NCBI GenBank assembly: GCA_050186335.1 | Contig: JBFWYO010000009.1 | Coordinates: 11,480 to 75,479, forward strand | Reading direction: 5' to 3' | DNA: 64,000 nucleotides | DNA from: JBFWYO01 sp050186335 | GTDB lineage: Bacteria > Pseudomonadota > Alphaproteobacteria > Bin65 | Part shown: one piece after another, positions 48,324 through 59,819 of the stretch | Position numbering within the stretch: position 1 is the first letter of the stretch | How the letters are laid out: the number at the start of each line of letters is the position of its first letter | Made by a program: the position numbers and the translations under genes | The notes under the pieces: model-generated | The model's input: the letters and a program-made list of their open reading frames with translations, nothing else | What the model was told of the DNA's origin: nothing | Database searches by the model: none

Positions 48324-49458
48324 GCCGCCCGCAAACAATCCCGCGCCGGCCGGCGGCATCGCGGTTTCGTTGCGCCAGGCGGCGCCGATTCCGCTCGATG
48401 CGAAGTTTGACTGCGCACCTGGCGAACTGCTCGCCTTGGTCGGCCCGTCGGGCAGCGGCAAGACGACGATCCTGCGCTGCATCGCCGGCCTGGTGCGACC
48501 GCGGAACGGCACCGTGCGCTGCGGCGACGATGTTTGGCTCGATACCGAGCGGCGCATCCAGCGTTCGCCGCAGGATCGACGCGTCGGCTTCGTGTTTCAG
48601 GATTACGCACTGTTCCCGCATCTCTCGGCGCTCGACAATGTGGCGTTGGCGGTCGGCGCGCCCGGCCGAAGTGCGCGCCGCAACCGCGCGCAAGCACTGC
48701 TGGCGCAGGTGCATTTGGATGGCTTGGAGGCCCGCAAGCCGGCCGCATTGTCGGGCGGCCAACGGCAGCGCGTGGCGTTGGCGCGTGCCCTGGCGCGCGA
48801 CCCGGCCGCCCTGTTGCTGGACGAGCCGTTCGCCGCCGTCGACCAGGTGACGCGGCGCAAACTGCTGGCCGAGCTGATGGCATTGCATCGGCGCATCGCG
48901 ATTCCGACCATCCTGGTCACCCACGATTTGAACGAAGCCGCTTCGCTGGCCGATCGCCTGTGCGTCCTGCACCGCGGCGTGACCCTGCAAGAGGGCACGC
49001 CGGACCACGTCATGAACAAGCCGCGCGACGCCCAAGTGGCGCAGCTGCTGGATCTTGCCAACCTGTTCGCCGGCCGCGTCGTCGAACATCGCGTGGACCG
49101 GGGCGTAAGCGTGCTGCAATGGGGATCGAACCGCCTGGAAGCCGCGCTCGATACGCGTTTTGCGCCGGGCGCCGCGGTCGACTGGGTCATCCCGACCTCC
49201 TACATCGTCCTGCATCGGCCCGATCGCCCGTCGCGCGGCGAACGCGAGAATGCGGTCGGCGGCACGATCGTCGACCAAACGCCGTTCGGCGACAATACGA
49301 CGTTATTCCTGCGCGTGGACGGCAGCACCGAGACGTTGTCTTTCAACGTCGGCACGCACACGGTCCGCCGCAACGCGATCCGAGCCGGCACGACGTTAAC
49401 CGTATCGCTGCTGGCGGACGGCATTCACCTGATGCCGACGTCCGGCAACGCGGCCTGA
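48316..49458 (+). CDS. modC: Molybdate ABC transporter ATP-binding protein
   Basis: A 380-residue ATPase: Walker A GPSGSGKTTILRC, Q-loop GFVFQDYALFPHL, signature LSGGQRQRVALARALARDP, Walker B LLLDEPFAAVD, and the H-loop VTHDLNEAASLADRL. A C-terminal TOBE-like region (residues about 290-370) follows, which in ModC can bind molybdate and inhibit transport. It overlaps modB and is followed by a second binding-protein gene after 84 bases. Confidence 0.93.
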   Translation: MAEPPANNPAPAGGIAVSLRQAAPIPLDAKFDCAPGELLALVGPSGSGKTTILRCIAGLVRPRNGTVRCGDDVWLDTERRIQRSPQDRRVGFVFQDYALFPHLSALDNVALAVGAPGRSARRNRAQALLAQVHLDGLEARKPAALSGGQRQRVALARALARDPAALLLDEPFAAVDQVTRRKLLAELMALHRRIAIPTILVTHDLNEAASLADRLCVLHRGVTLQEGTPDHVMNKPRDAQVAQLLDLANLFAGRVVEHRVDRGVSVLQWGSNRLEAALDTRFAPGAAVDWVIPTSYIVLHRPDRPSRGERENAVGGTIVDQTPFGDNTTLFLRVDGSTETLSFNVGTHTVRRNAIRAGTTLTVSLLADGIHLMPTSGNAA

Positions 49459-49542
49459 AGCGATTCTTGTTGCGCAGTTGGTAACTGGCCGTTAGGGCAG
49501 GTACTGTTACTAGTAGCGCGCGGATTGCGGCTTTGGGGTGCC

Positions 49543-50313
49543 ATGACCGATGTGAACCTATTCGCGGGCGAGAGCCTGCGCAGTTCGTTCGGCGAAATGT
49601 CGGAACGATTCTCGGAGCGTTTCGGCGCAAGCGTGACGGCGACGTTCGGCCCGTCCGGCCTGCTCGCCGAACGCATCGCGCGCGGCGAACGCTGCTGCGT
49701 GTTCGCGGCGGCCGATCTGGCGAGCGCCGAAAGCGTTGCCGCCAAGACGGCGGCACCGGTCATCGTGTTCGCCCGCAACATGATCGGCGCGTTGGCGAAC
49801 GCGCGCCTGAAGGCGGCCACCACGTCGCTGCTCTCGTTGATGCTGGACCCGCGCATCCGCCTCGGCATCGCCACCCCGAAAGCCTCGCCCGCCGGCGACA
49901 GCGCGTGGGAAATTTTCCGTCGCGCCGACATTGCGCGGCCGGGCAGTTTCGCCGTGTTGTCCGCCAAGGCGCTCAAACTGGTCGGCGGCCGCGATTCGCC
50001 GCAGCCGCCGCGCGGCCAGGACCTTTACGTGTGGCTGATCGAAAGCGATCAGGTCGACATCTTCCTGACCTACCGCACCAACGCCATGCCCGCCGCGCGC
50101 TCCAGCGCAGCACTGGACTTCATCGAGCTGCCGGACATTCTGTCGATCGGCACCGATTACGGGCTGATCGTCACCAACGACCAGAATCCGCTGGCGGCGA
50201 AATTCGCGTTGTTCGTCATGTCGCCGGAAGGCCAGCGCATTCTCGGTCGGCACGGTTTCAAGACGGTGAACGAGCCGGCGCTGCGACCGTCGATTCCGGA
50301 TCTGCGGCCCTAG
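49543..50313 (+). CDS. ModA-like binding protein lacking a signal peptide
   Basis: A 256-residue type II periplasmic-binding fold: MTDVNLFAGESLRSSFGEMSERF, TFGPSGLLAERIARGERCCVF, VIVFARNMIGALAN, IRLGIATPKASPAGDSAWEIF, and the C-terminal FALFVMSPEGQRILGRHGF. It begins directly with the mature-like domain; neither this ATG nor an in-frame start 18 bases upstream supplies a signal peptide or lipobox, so it is probably cytosolic. It lies downstream of modC on the same strand. It may be a cytosolic molybdate-binding or sensing partner; a mis-annotated exported protein is possible. Confidence 0.8.
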   Translation: MTDVNLFAGESLRSSFGEMSERFSERFGASVTATFGPSGLLAERIARGERCCVFAAADLASAESVAAKTAAPVIVFARNMIGALANARLKAATTSLLSLMLDPRIRLGIATPKASPAGDSAWEIFRRADIARPGSFAVLSAKALKLVGGRDSPQPPRGQDLYVWLIESDQVDIFLTYRTNAMPAARSSAALDFIELPDILSIGTDYGLIVTNDQNPLAAKFALFVMSPEGQRILGRHGFKTVNEPALRPSIPDLRP

Positions 50314-50413
50314 TCTGTTCGACGCCGGTCACAGGTACGCCACAAGTTCATCGATACCCGACCGGACAGCCGAGCGGCCCTCCTGCGCCGCCGCGCTGGA
50401 GGGCCGCTCGGTC

Positions 50414-52840
50414 CTAATCCAGGCGCGTTACGCGTAGGCGCAGCGAGTTCGCGATGACGCTCACGGACGATAGCGCCATCGCGGCGGCGGCAATGATCGG
50501 CGACATCAACAGTCCGAAGAACGGGTAGAGCACACCGGCGGCCACCGGAACGCCCGCCGCGTTGTAGACGAAAGCGAACAAGAGATTCTGACGGATATTG
50601 CGCATCGTCGCCTGCGACAGGCGGCGGGCACGCAGGATTCCGGTCAGATCGCCCTTGAGCAGCGTCACGCCGGCGCTCTCGATTGCGATATCCGTTCCCG
50701 AGCCCATGGCGATGCCCACGTCGGCAACCGCGAGCGCCGGCGCGTCGTTGACGCCGTCTCCGGCCATCGCGACCACGCGGCCTTCGCGCTTCAGCTTTTC
50801 GACCACGGCGCTCTTTTGATCCGGCAGGACTTCCGCCTCCAGCTCTTCGATGCCGAGCCGGCGGGCGATCGCTTCCGCCGTCGTCCGATTGTCGCCGGTC
50901 AGCATGACGACGCGGATGCCTTCCCTGCGCAACATGGCCAATGCTTCGGGTGTCGACGCCTTGATCGGGTCGGCGATGGCGAAAATGCCCGCTGCGGCGC
51001 CGTCGATTCCCGCGAATATCGCCGTGGCGCCGTCGCGCCGCAGGTTGTCGGCGGCGGCCGAGAGTGCGCCCGTTTCGATCCCGTGTTCCTTGAGGAACGA
51101 CGCGCTGCCGAGCACGATGGCCCGCCCTTCGACGACGCCGGTGGCGCCTTTGCCGGTCGGACTGTCGAATTCCGTCACCGCTGCGAGCGCAAGCGAGCGC
51201 GTCTCGGCGGCGGCGACGATGGCGAGCGCTAGCGGATGTTCGCTGGCACGCTCGACGCTCGCCGCGAGGCGCAGCAATTCGCCCTCGGCGAATCCCGTCG
51301 CCGGCACGATCGCGGTGACCGACGGCTTTCCTTCGGTCAGAGTTCCGGTCTTGTCGACGACGAGCGTATCGACTTTTTCCATGCGTTCGAGCGCTTCGGC
51401 ATTCTTGATCAGAAGACCGCTTTGCGCGCCGCGGCCGACGCCGACCATGATCGACATTGGCGTCGCCAAGCCGAGTGCGCAGGGACATGCGATGATCAGA
51501 ACAGTGACGGCGGCGACCAGCCCGAACGGTATGCGCGGCTCCGGCCCCCAGATCGACCAAACGCCGAACGCGATGAGCGCCACGGCAATCACCACCGGCA
51601 CGAACCATCCCGAGACCTGATCGGCCAGGCGCTGGATCGGCGCCCGGCTGCGCTGCGCCGCGGCGACCATCTGGACGATGCGCGACAGCAACGTGTCGCG
51701 GCCGACCTTCTCGGCCGCAATTACGAGCGCGCCGGATTGGTTCATGGTCCCGCCGATCAACCGATCGCCACCGGTCTTGGTCACCGGCATCGACTCGCCG
51801 GTGACCATCGACTCGTCGATCGACGAGCGGCCTTCCAGGACGAGCCCGTCGACCGGCACCTTCTCGCCCGGGCGCACCCGCAACCGGTCGCCGACTTGAA
51901 CCAGTTCGAGTCCGACTTCCTCTTCCGAATCGTCAGTTTTAAGCCGCCGTGCGGTCTTGGGCGCAAGATCGAGCAGCGCGCGGATCGCGCCGCTGGTTTG
52001 TTCGCGCGCCCTGAGTTCGAGGACCTGCCCGAGCAGCACGAGCACGATGATCACCGCGGCGGCCTCGAAATAGACCGCGACCGAGCCGTCGTGGCCTCGG
52101 AAGGCCGGCGGGAAAACGCCGGGCGCAAGGATCGCCGATATGCTGTAGAGCCAGGCGACGCCGGTGCCCATTGCAATCAATGTGAACATGTTCAGATTGC
52201 GCGTGCGCAGCGATTGCGCGGCGCGCACGAAGAACGGCCAGCCGGCCCAGAGCACGACCGGCGTGGCCAGCGCGCCCTGAATCCAATATGAAACTTGGCT
52301 GGAAATGAAGGCGTGGAGGCCCGCCAGGTGGCCGCCCATCTCGAGCGCGACGACCGGAAGCGCGAGACCGAGACCGATCCAGAAGCGCCTGGTCATGTCG
52401 ATCAGTTCTTCGTTCGGCGCCGCATCCGCCGATACGAGCTCGGGTTCGAGCGCCATGCCGCAAATCGGACATGCGCCCGGCCCGACCTGACGGATCTCGG
52501 GGTGCATCGGGCAAGTATAGATCGTGCCATCGGGCACCTTTTCGATCGGCGCCGCCTCGTGTTTCAGATAGCGCGCCGGATCGGCCACGAACTTGGTTCG
52601 GCAACCTGCAGAGCAGAATGAAAACGATTGGCCATCGTGGATTGCGTGATGGGGCGTGGCATGCGAATCGACATCCATGCCGCATACCGGGTCCTTGACT
52701 TTCCGGATATCGGCGACCGCGGAGTGCGCACCGTGTCCGTGCGAATCCACGCTCGCATGGTGATGCTCGTGCGCTTTGCCGACGCCGTGCGCGCAGGCGG
52801 TGTGGTCGCCGTGCGGCCGACCCGATTGTTGACTGGCCAT
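50414..52840 (-). CDS. copA: Copper-exporting P1B-type ATPase with YHS and HMBD domains
   Basis: An 808-residue heavy-metal ATPase. The His-rich N-terminus (GDHTACAHGVGKAHEHHHAS) is followed by a YHS domain (KDPVCGMDVDSHATPHHA, FCSAGCRTKFVADPARYL) and an HMBD domain (IYTCPMHPEIRQVGPGACPICGMALEP). Transmembrane helices hold the metal motif ACPCALG. The ATPase core has TGES, the phosphorylation motif DKTGTLTEG, SEHPLA, and MAGDGVNDAPALA. CPC plus CsoR pairing favours Cu(I)/Ag(I) export. AGGAG precedes the ATG; it is divergent from csoR with two operator-like sites between. Confidence 0.92.
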   Translation of the reverse strand: MASQQSGRPHGDHTACAHGVGKAHEHHHASVDSHGHGAHSAVADIRKVKDPVCGMDVDSHATPHHAIHDGQSFSFCSAGCRTKFVADPARYLKHEAAPIEKVPDGTIYTCPMHPEIRQVGPGACPICGMALEPELVSADAAPNEELIDMTRRFWIGLGLALPVVALEMGGHLAGLHAFISSQVSYWIQGALATPVVLWAGWPFFVRAAQSLRTRNLNMFTLIAMGTGVAWLYSISAILAPGVFPPAFRGHDGSVAVYFEAAAVIIVLVLLGQVLELRAREQTSGAIRALLDLAPKTARRLKTDDSEEEVGLELVQVGDRLRVRPGEKVPVDGLVLEGRSSIDESMVTGESMPVTKTGGDRLIGGTMNQSGALVIAAEKVGRDTLLSRIVQMVAAAQRSRAPIQRLADQVSGWFVPVVIAVALIAFGVWSIWGPEPRIPFGLVAAVTVLIIACPCALGLATPMSIMVGVGRGAQSGLLIKNAEALERMEKVDTLVVDKTGTLTEGKPSVTAIVPATGFAEGELLRLAASVERASEHPLALAIVAAAETRSLALAAVTEFDSPTGKGATGVVEGRAIVLGSASFLKEHGIETGALSAAADNLRRDGATAIFAGIDGAAAGIFAIADPIKASTPEALAMLRREGIRVVMLTGDNRTTAEAIARRLGIEELEAEVLPDQKSAVVEKLKREGRVVAMAGDGVNDAPALAVADVGIAMGSGTDIAIESAGVTLLKGDLTGILRARRLSQATMRNIRQNLLFAFVYNAAGVPVAAGVLYPFFGLLMSPIIAAAAMALSSVSVIANSLRLRVTRLD

Positions 52841-52865
52841 CGTCGTGTCTCCTTATGAGCCGCAA

Positions 52866-52882
52866 ATACTCCCAGGGGGTAT
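52866..52882. promoter_or_regulatory. CsoR operator candidate 1
   Basis: ATACTCCC-A-GGGGGTAT, a G-tract palindrome typical of CsoR/RcnR sites, in the gap between copA and csoR, on the copA side. Confidence 0.6.
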
Positions 52883-52897
52883 AATAGGATTGATTTC

Positions 52898-52916
52898 TAT
52901 ACCTGGCGGGGGTATA
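52898..52916. promoter_or_regulatory. CsoR operator candidate 2
   Basis: TATACC-TGGCGGG-GGTATA, a second G-tract palindrome next to csoR. It overlaps the in-frame ATG at 52916, which argues that translation starts at the next ATG, 52925. Confidence 0.6.
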
Positions 52917-52924
52917 TGTCAAGC

Positions 52925-53200
52925 ATGCACGAGAACACCAAGCTTTCCTGCCGGAAACGACTGAACCGTATCGGAGGCCAAGTGCGCGGCATCGCGCGCA
53001 TGGTCGACGAGGACAGGTATTGCATCGACGTGGTGACGCAGCTGGCCGCCGTGGGCGCGGCGTTGCGGCGCGTCGAGGAAGAGATTCTGCGCGACCATGT
53101 CTCGCACTGCGTCGAACAAGCGATCGCCAGCGGCGACTCCGACGCACAACGGAAGAAAATCGCCGAGTTGATCGACGTGCTCGGCAAATCGCACCGCTAG
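52925..53200 (+). CDS. csoR: Copper-sensing repressor CsoR
   Basis: A 91-residue all-helical metal-sensing repressor of the CsoR/RcnR family. RLNRIGGQVRGIARMVDEDRYCIDVVTQ and LRDHVSHCVEQAIASGD give the Cys-His-Cys ligand set for Cu(I) (YCIDV, then DHVSHC). Releases DNA on copper binding. I chose the ATG at 52925 (MHENTKLSC) over the ATG at 52916, which sits in an operator-like palindrome with a ribosome site too close. Divergent from copA. Confidence 0.88.
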   Translation: MHENTKLSCRKRLNRIGGQVRGIARMVDEDRYCIDVVTQLAAVGAALRRVEEEILRDHVSHCVEQAIASGDSDAQRKKIAELIDVLGKSHR

Positions 53201-53303
53201 CGCGGTTTTCAAATGTTCCGACCGGTTCCGGCTTGCCGGACGACCGCTCGATGCGAAGCCGACCGCCGCCGGGCGAATAATTGCCGCTTCCGGGTCTGCG
53301 GCC

Positions 53304-53771
53304 TTAAACGCCCGGCCGTTTGTAGGCGCCGACGCCGACGATGAAATCACCGACGCGGATCACGTAACTGGCCTTCGGCTGGCGTTGGCGGTTGCAGGGG
53401 TTGAACCAACTGTATTCGACCCAGCCCTGCCCCTGTTCGCGCGCCACGCGCAATATTTCGCCGACGATGGTCGAATTGCCGTCCGGGCTGAAATAGATGC
53501 GCGCGCCGACCGATTCCTGCCACGCGCCGCTGGCGCGCAAGATGCCCTCGAAATCGAGCACGAACACGTATAGATCGCCGGCGATGAACGGGCCGTTCCG
53601 GTTCATGAAAGCGGCAAACGCGGCTTCCGGCCCGTGTACGCGCATGAAGGCCGCCGCGCGTTCGGCGTGCGACTTGGCCATCTGCTCGGTCGCGAGGCTG
53701 CACTCGGTTGCCTGCGCCGGCACGCCTGCCAGCGCCAGTCCAAGCCACAAGAGGAAGAGAAGCTTGCGCAT
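53304..53771 (-). CDS. Secreted single-Cache domain protein
   Basis: A 155-residue protein with a signal peptide (MRKLLFLLWLGLALAGVPAQA) and a Cache-type sensor fold: AAFMNRNGPFIAGDLYVFVLDFEG, YFSPDGNSTIVGEIL, GWVEYSWFNPCNRQRQPKASYVIRVGDFIVGVGAYK. Cache domains bind small ligands in the periplasm; here no kinase or chemotaxis output domain is fused, so it may be a free binding protein. It lies 56 bases after kup on the same strand. Confidence 0.82.
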   Translation of the reverse strand: MRKLLFLLWLGLALAGVPAQATECSLATEQMAKSHAERAAAFMRVHGPEAAFAAFMNRNGPFIAGDLYVFVLDFEGILRASGAWQESVGARIYFSPDGNSTIVGEILRVAREQGQGWVEYSWFNPCNRQRQPKASYVIRVGDFIVGVGAYKRPGV

Positions 53772-53827
53772 CGCCTCGCCCGTTCCAGGACGCGCACTGT
53801 AGCATGCCGAGCGGCGGAACGGACCGG

Positions 53828-55720
53828 CTAGAGTTCGACCTGGGTTCCGAGTTCGACCACGCGGTTGGTCGGGATGCCGAAGAAATCCGTGGCGCTGACG
53901 GCATTGCGCGTCATCCAGAAGAATATCTTCTCGCGCCACAGCGCCATCAGCGGCCGCACCGCCGGGATCAGATGCTCGCGGCCGAGGAAGAACGAGGTAT
54001 CGGCCAGGTTGAATTCGACGCCGCGCTTCTTGCACAGCGCGAGCGCCGCCGGCACGTTCGGCCGTTCCATGAACCCGTAGCGCACCGTGATCCGCCAGAA
54101 ATTCTTCTCCAGCGGGTCGATCGACACGCGCTGGTCCGCCGCCATGCGCGGGATTTCCTCGGTTACGACGGTCAGCAGAACGACCCGGTTATGCAGCACT
54201 TTGTTGTGCTTCAGATTATGCAGCAGCGCGAACGGCACACCATGCTGCGTGCTGGTCATGTAGATCGCCGTGCCCGGCACGCGCAGCGGGTGCGTATCGG
54301 TGACGCGCGACAGGAACAGATCCAGCGACAAGCTGCTCTCCCGCAGATTGTCGGACAGAATCCGCCGGCCGCGCTTCCAGGTGACCAGCAGCGTGAACAG
54401 CACCGCGCCGATGATCAGCGGGAACCAGCCGCCGTCGCTGACTTTGATCAGCGTCGATCCGACGAACAGCACGTCGACGAACAGAAAACTGCCGGCGACG
54501 GCGAAAGCCAGCCACGGGCTCCAGTCCCATTTGTTGCGCATGACCACGAAGATCAGGAACGTGTCCGCCGCCATCGTCAGCGTCACGGCAATCCCGTAGG
54601 CGTTCGCCAGATTCGAGGAGGATTGGAACAGCAGCACGAGCGCGACCACCGCCACGCACAGCATCCAGTTGACCTGCGGGACGTAGATCTGCCCGATTTC
54701 GCTCTCTGACGTGTGCTCGATGCGCAGGCGCGGCCAGTAACCGAGCTGGACTGCCTGGCGGCTGACCGAGAAGGCGCCCGAGATCACCGCCTGCGAGGCG
54801 ATCACGGTCGCCATCGTCGACAGGATCACCATCGGGTACAGCAGCGATTCGGGCACGATAAGATAAAATGGATTCACCGCCGCGGCGGGATCGCGAATGA
54901 TCAGGGCGCCCTGGCCGAAATAATTGATCATCAGGGCCGGCAGCACGAAATAGAACCAGACCAGGCGGATCGGCCGGCGGCCGAAATGGCCCATATCTGC
55001 GTAAAGCGCCTCGGCGCCGGTGAACGCCAGCACCACAGCACCCAAGACCAAAAAGCCGAGCCATTTGTGCTCGACGAACATCTGGATCGCGTGCCATGGG
55101 TTGAGCGCCATGAACACGCGCGGCTCGAAAATAAGTTCCTTGAAGCCGAGCACCGCCAGGCAAAAGAACCAGACGCACATGATCGGCCCGAACAATCGGC
55201 CGACGCGCGCGGTGCCGCGGCGCTGGATCACGAACAGGCCGACCAGGATCGTCAACGCGATCGGCACGATATAGGGCTTGAACAAGGGCGTCGCGATCTC
55301 AAGCCCCTCAACCGCCGACAGGACGGAGATGGCGGGCGTGATCATGCCGTCGCCGAAAAACAGCGCCACGCCGAACATGGCGATGAAGACGATCAGTTTA
55401 CGGTCGCGCCCGTCCTGCTTGCCGCCGGTGCGCAGCGCTAGCGCCATCAGCGCCAGCGTACCGCCCTCGCCGCGGTTGTCCGCACGCATGACGAAGGTAA
55501 CGTACTTGACCGAGACGACGACGGTCACCGACCAGAAGATCAGCGACAGCACGCCGATGACGTTTTCCGGCGTCGGCTTCAGGCCGGCGTGCGCAAAACA
55601 TTCCCGAAGGGTGTAAAGAGGGCTGGTGCCGATGTCGCCGTAGACGACACCGAGTGCGCCCAGCGCCAATGCAGAAAACTTGCTGCCGTTGCCGCTCGGC
55701 TGCCCGTCGGTTTGGGCCAT
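53828..55720 (-). CDS. kup: Kup-type potassium uptake protein
   Basis: A 630-residue KUP/HAK/KT potassium:proton symporter with about 12 hydrophobic segments. Signatures: LALGALGVVYGDIGTSPLYT at the N-terminus, RADNRGEGGTLALMAL, FGDGMITPAISVLSAVEGLE, TGAEALYADMGHFGRRPIRL, and INYFGQGALI. The cytoplasmic C-terminal domain holds GTAIYMTSTQHGVPFALLHN. The start is the ATG giving MAQTDGQPSG; the in-frame upstream ATG adds a Cys-containing leader not typical of the family. Confidence 0.95.
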   Translation of the reverse strand: MAQTDGQPSGNGSKFSALALGALGVVYGDIGTSPLYTLRECFAHAGLKPTPENVIGVLSLIFWSVTVVVSVKYVTFVMRADNRGEGGTLALMALALRTGGKQDGRDRKLIVFIAMFGVALFFGDGMITPAISVLSAVEGLEIATPLFKPYIVPIALTILVGLFVIQRRGTARVGRLFGPIMCVWFFCLAVLGFKELIFEPRVFMALNPWHAIQMFVEHKWLGFLVLGAVVLAFTGAEALYADMGHFGRRPIRLVWFYFVLPALMINYFGQGALIIRDPAAAVNPFYLIVPESLLYPMVILSTMATVIASQAVISGAFSVSRQAVQLGYWPRLRIEHTSESEIGQIYVPQVNWMLCVAVVALVLLFQSSSNLANAYGIAVTLTMAADTFLIFVVMRNKWDWSPWLAFAVAGSFLFVDVLFVGSTLIKVSDGGWFPLIIGAVLFTLLVTWKRGRRILSDNLRESSLSLDLFLSRVTDTHPLRVPGTAIYMTSTQHGVPFALLHNLKHNKVLHNRVVLLTVVTEEIPRMAADQRVSIDPLEKNFWRITVRYGFMERPNVPAALALCKKRGVEFNLADTSFFLGREHLIPAVRPLMALWREKIFFWMTRNAVSATDFFGIPTNRVVELGTQVEL

Positions 55721-56098
55721 GTACGCCGGTCTCCCCGTGCCCCGTATGCAGTGTCCCGGGGACGTATGGGAGGCGGATAATAGTCCCGCCATCGGGGCCG
55801 CGTGCGGACAGTTTGTCGCAGCATTAATACCATGAAACGACTAGGCATTTGGCCAAACGGCGGCCACCGGGCGCAGCCCGGGCGCAAGCTGCCCGGCTGC
55901 GTGTTCACGGTTTGCCGGCGAAGCACCGGTCGGCCGGACGGAAGTTTCGATGCACCGATCTCACCGGTGACGCAATTCGTCTATGTGACTGAATCGGTGC
56001 GGGAATCGCGCCGCGCCCAGAGCCACAAGCTTGTTGTCGGTAGGCGGCAAAACGGGCAGTGTTGATTTCTTAGGGAGCCTCGCGCAGCGAGGGCGGCA
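55721..56098. other. 378-base intergenic stretch between kup and ABC transporter
   Basis: No convincing gene. One plus-strand ORF of 87 codons (55802-56065) has no recognisable motif and an arginine-rich, shadow-like composition. The region is the divergent upstream of kup and the ABC transporter genes and should hold their promoters, but I see no clear sites. Near the ABC start, GGGAGCC and GAGGGCGG could be ribosome sites. Confidence 0.6.
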
Positions 56099-58165
<2,067 letters not shown>

Positions 58166-58196
58166 AATGATCACGCACCAACGGAGGGACGACGAC

Positions 58197-59789
58197 ATGA
58201 TGCTCAAAAGGTTCAGGAATTTGGCCGCGGCTGTTGCGGCGGGGGTCGTCGGCATGGCGAGCGCCGCCGTGGCGCAGGATCAGCCGAAGCGCGGCGGCGT
58301 GCTGGTGTTCGCCATCAGCGCCGAGGCGCCGCATTACGATTGTCATGGCCTGGACACCTTCGCCTCAATCCATCTGGTCGGCGCCTATTACTCGACGCTC
58401 CTGAAGTTCGACCTCAAGAAATACCCTGGCGTGACCGGCGATCTGGCGAAATCCTGGGCGGTATCGCCCGATGGATTGACCTATACGTTCAAACTGCACA
58501 ACAACGTGACGTTTCACGATGGCTCGAAGCTGACGTCGGCCGACGTGAAAGCGACCTACGAGCGGTTGCGCAATCCGCCGACCGGCGTGGTCTCGACACG
58601 CAAGGCGACGTTCGAGGACATCGCCGGCATCGAAACTCCCGACGACGAGACGGTGATCTTCAAGCTCAACGCCGCCAACCCTGCGATGCTGCAGCATTTC
58701 GCCTCGCCCTGGAATTGCGTCTACAGCGCCGAAAAACTGAAAGCCGACCCGCGCTTCCCGATCACCAACGTGTTGGGCAGCGGCGCATTCAAGCTCAAAG
58801 GACACGTCAAGGGCGCCTATCACGAGGGCGTGCGTAACGAGAAATACTTCAAGCCCGGCCTGCCATACCTGGACGGCATCAAGGGCGTCTTCGTGTTCCA
58901 GTCGGCTGCGGCGGTGAACGCACTTCAAGGCAATCAAGTGCAGGCCGAGTTCCGCACCATCTCGCCGGCCGATCGCGACCGTCTCAAGCAGGCGATGGGC
59001 GACAAGATGCGCATCGAGGAATCGAGCTGGACGCTGAACATCCTGATTACCTTCAACACCAAGAAGAAGCCGTTCGACGACGCCCGCGTAAGGCGCGCGC
59101 TATCGATGGCGATCGACCGCTGGACGGCCAGCACGGCGCTGTCGAAGACTTCGGTATTGAAGGCTGTCGGCGGGGTCATTCGCCCCAGCGCCGAGTACGC
59201 GACGCCGGACGCCGAACTGGCGAAACTGCCAGGCTTCAGCAAGGACATGGCAAAGGCGCGCGACGAGGCGAAAAAGCTGCTCAAGGATGCTGGCGTGCCG
59301 GATCTGAAGTTCGCGTTGCTCAATCGCTCGATAGCACAGCCCTATACGATCGCCGGGGTCTACATGGTCGATCAGTGGCGTCAAATCGGCGTGACTGTGG
59401 ATCACAAGCAGCAGGAAACTGCGCCGTACACGTCGGCGCTCGCGAGCAACAATTTCGACGTAGCGATCGATTTCTCAAACCTGTTCATGGACGAGCCGAC
59501 CCTCGGGCTGTCGAAGTACATTTCGAGCGACCGCGCACCAGAAAACCGCTCGGGCATCATCGACCGGGAGCTGGACAACCTATTCGACAAGCAGCGCCGC
59601 GCGACCGACCCGAAAGTACGCGCCGAGCTGATCCGCGCGTTCGAAAAGCGCACCATGGAACAGGCCTACTCGGTGCCGTTCCTGTGGTGGCACCGCATCG
59701 TGCCGACCAATGCCGTGGTGCGCGGCTGGAACATGTCGCCGAGCCACCTGCTCGGCATGGATTTCAGCGAGGTCTGGCTGGCCCAGTAA
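58197..59789 (+). CDS. ABC transporter substrate-binding protein (peptide/solute type)
   Basis: A 530-residue extracytoplasmic binding protein of the SBP_bac_5 family. Signal: MMLKRFRNLAAAVAAGVVGM through ASAAVAQ. Mature features: RGGVLVFAISAEAPHYDCHGLDTFASIHL, LAKSWAVSPDGLTYTFKLHNNVTFHDGSKLTSADV, GSGAFKLKGHVKG, FDDARVRRALSMAIDR, and the C-terminal VPFLWWHRIVPTNAVVRGW. GGAGGG lies 8 bases before the ATG at 58197 (a second ATG follows directly). The substrate may be a peptide, opine or other solute; not determinable here. Confidence 0.92.
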   Translation: MMLKRFRNLAAAVAAGVVGMASAAVAQDQPKRGGVLVFAISAEAPHYDCHGLDTFASIHLVGAYYSTLLKFDLKKYPGVTGDLAKSWAVSPDGLTYTFKLHNNVTFHDGSKLTSADVKATYERLRNPPTGVVSTRKATFEDIAGIETPDDETVIFKLNAANPAMLQHFASPWNCVYSAEKLKADPRFPITNVLGSGAFKLKGHVKGAYHEGVRNEKYFKPGLPYLDGIKGVFVFQSAAAVNALQGNQVQAEFRTISPADRDRLKQAMGDKMRIEESSWTLNILITFNTKKKPFDDARVRRALSMAIDRWTASTALSKTSVLKAVGGVIRPSAEYATPDAELAKLPGFSKDMAKARDEAKKLLKDAGVPDLKFALLNRSIAQPYTIAGVYMVDQWRQIGVTVDHKQQETAPYTSALASNNFDVAIDFSNLFMDEPTLGLSKYISSDRAPENRSGIIDRELDNLFDKQRRATDPKVRAELIRAFEKRTMEQAYSVPFLWWHRIVPTNAVVRGWNMSPSHLLGMDFSEVWLAQ

Positions 59790-59819
59790 GACAGCGCACC
59801 GGCTCGGCGCCGAACCCTC

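Noticed and set aside
55802..56065. 87-codon ORF upstream of the ABC transporter
   Set aside because: No ribosome site or motif, and the composition looks like random reading of a GC-rich gap.
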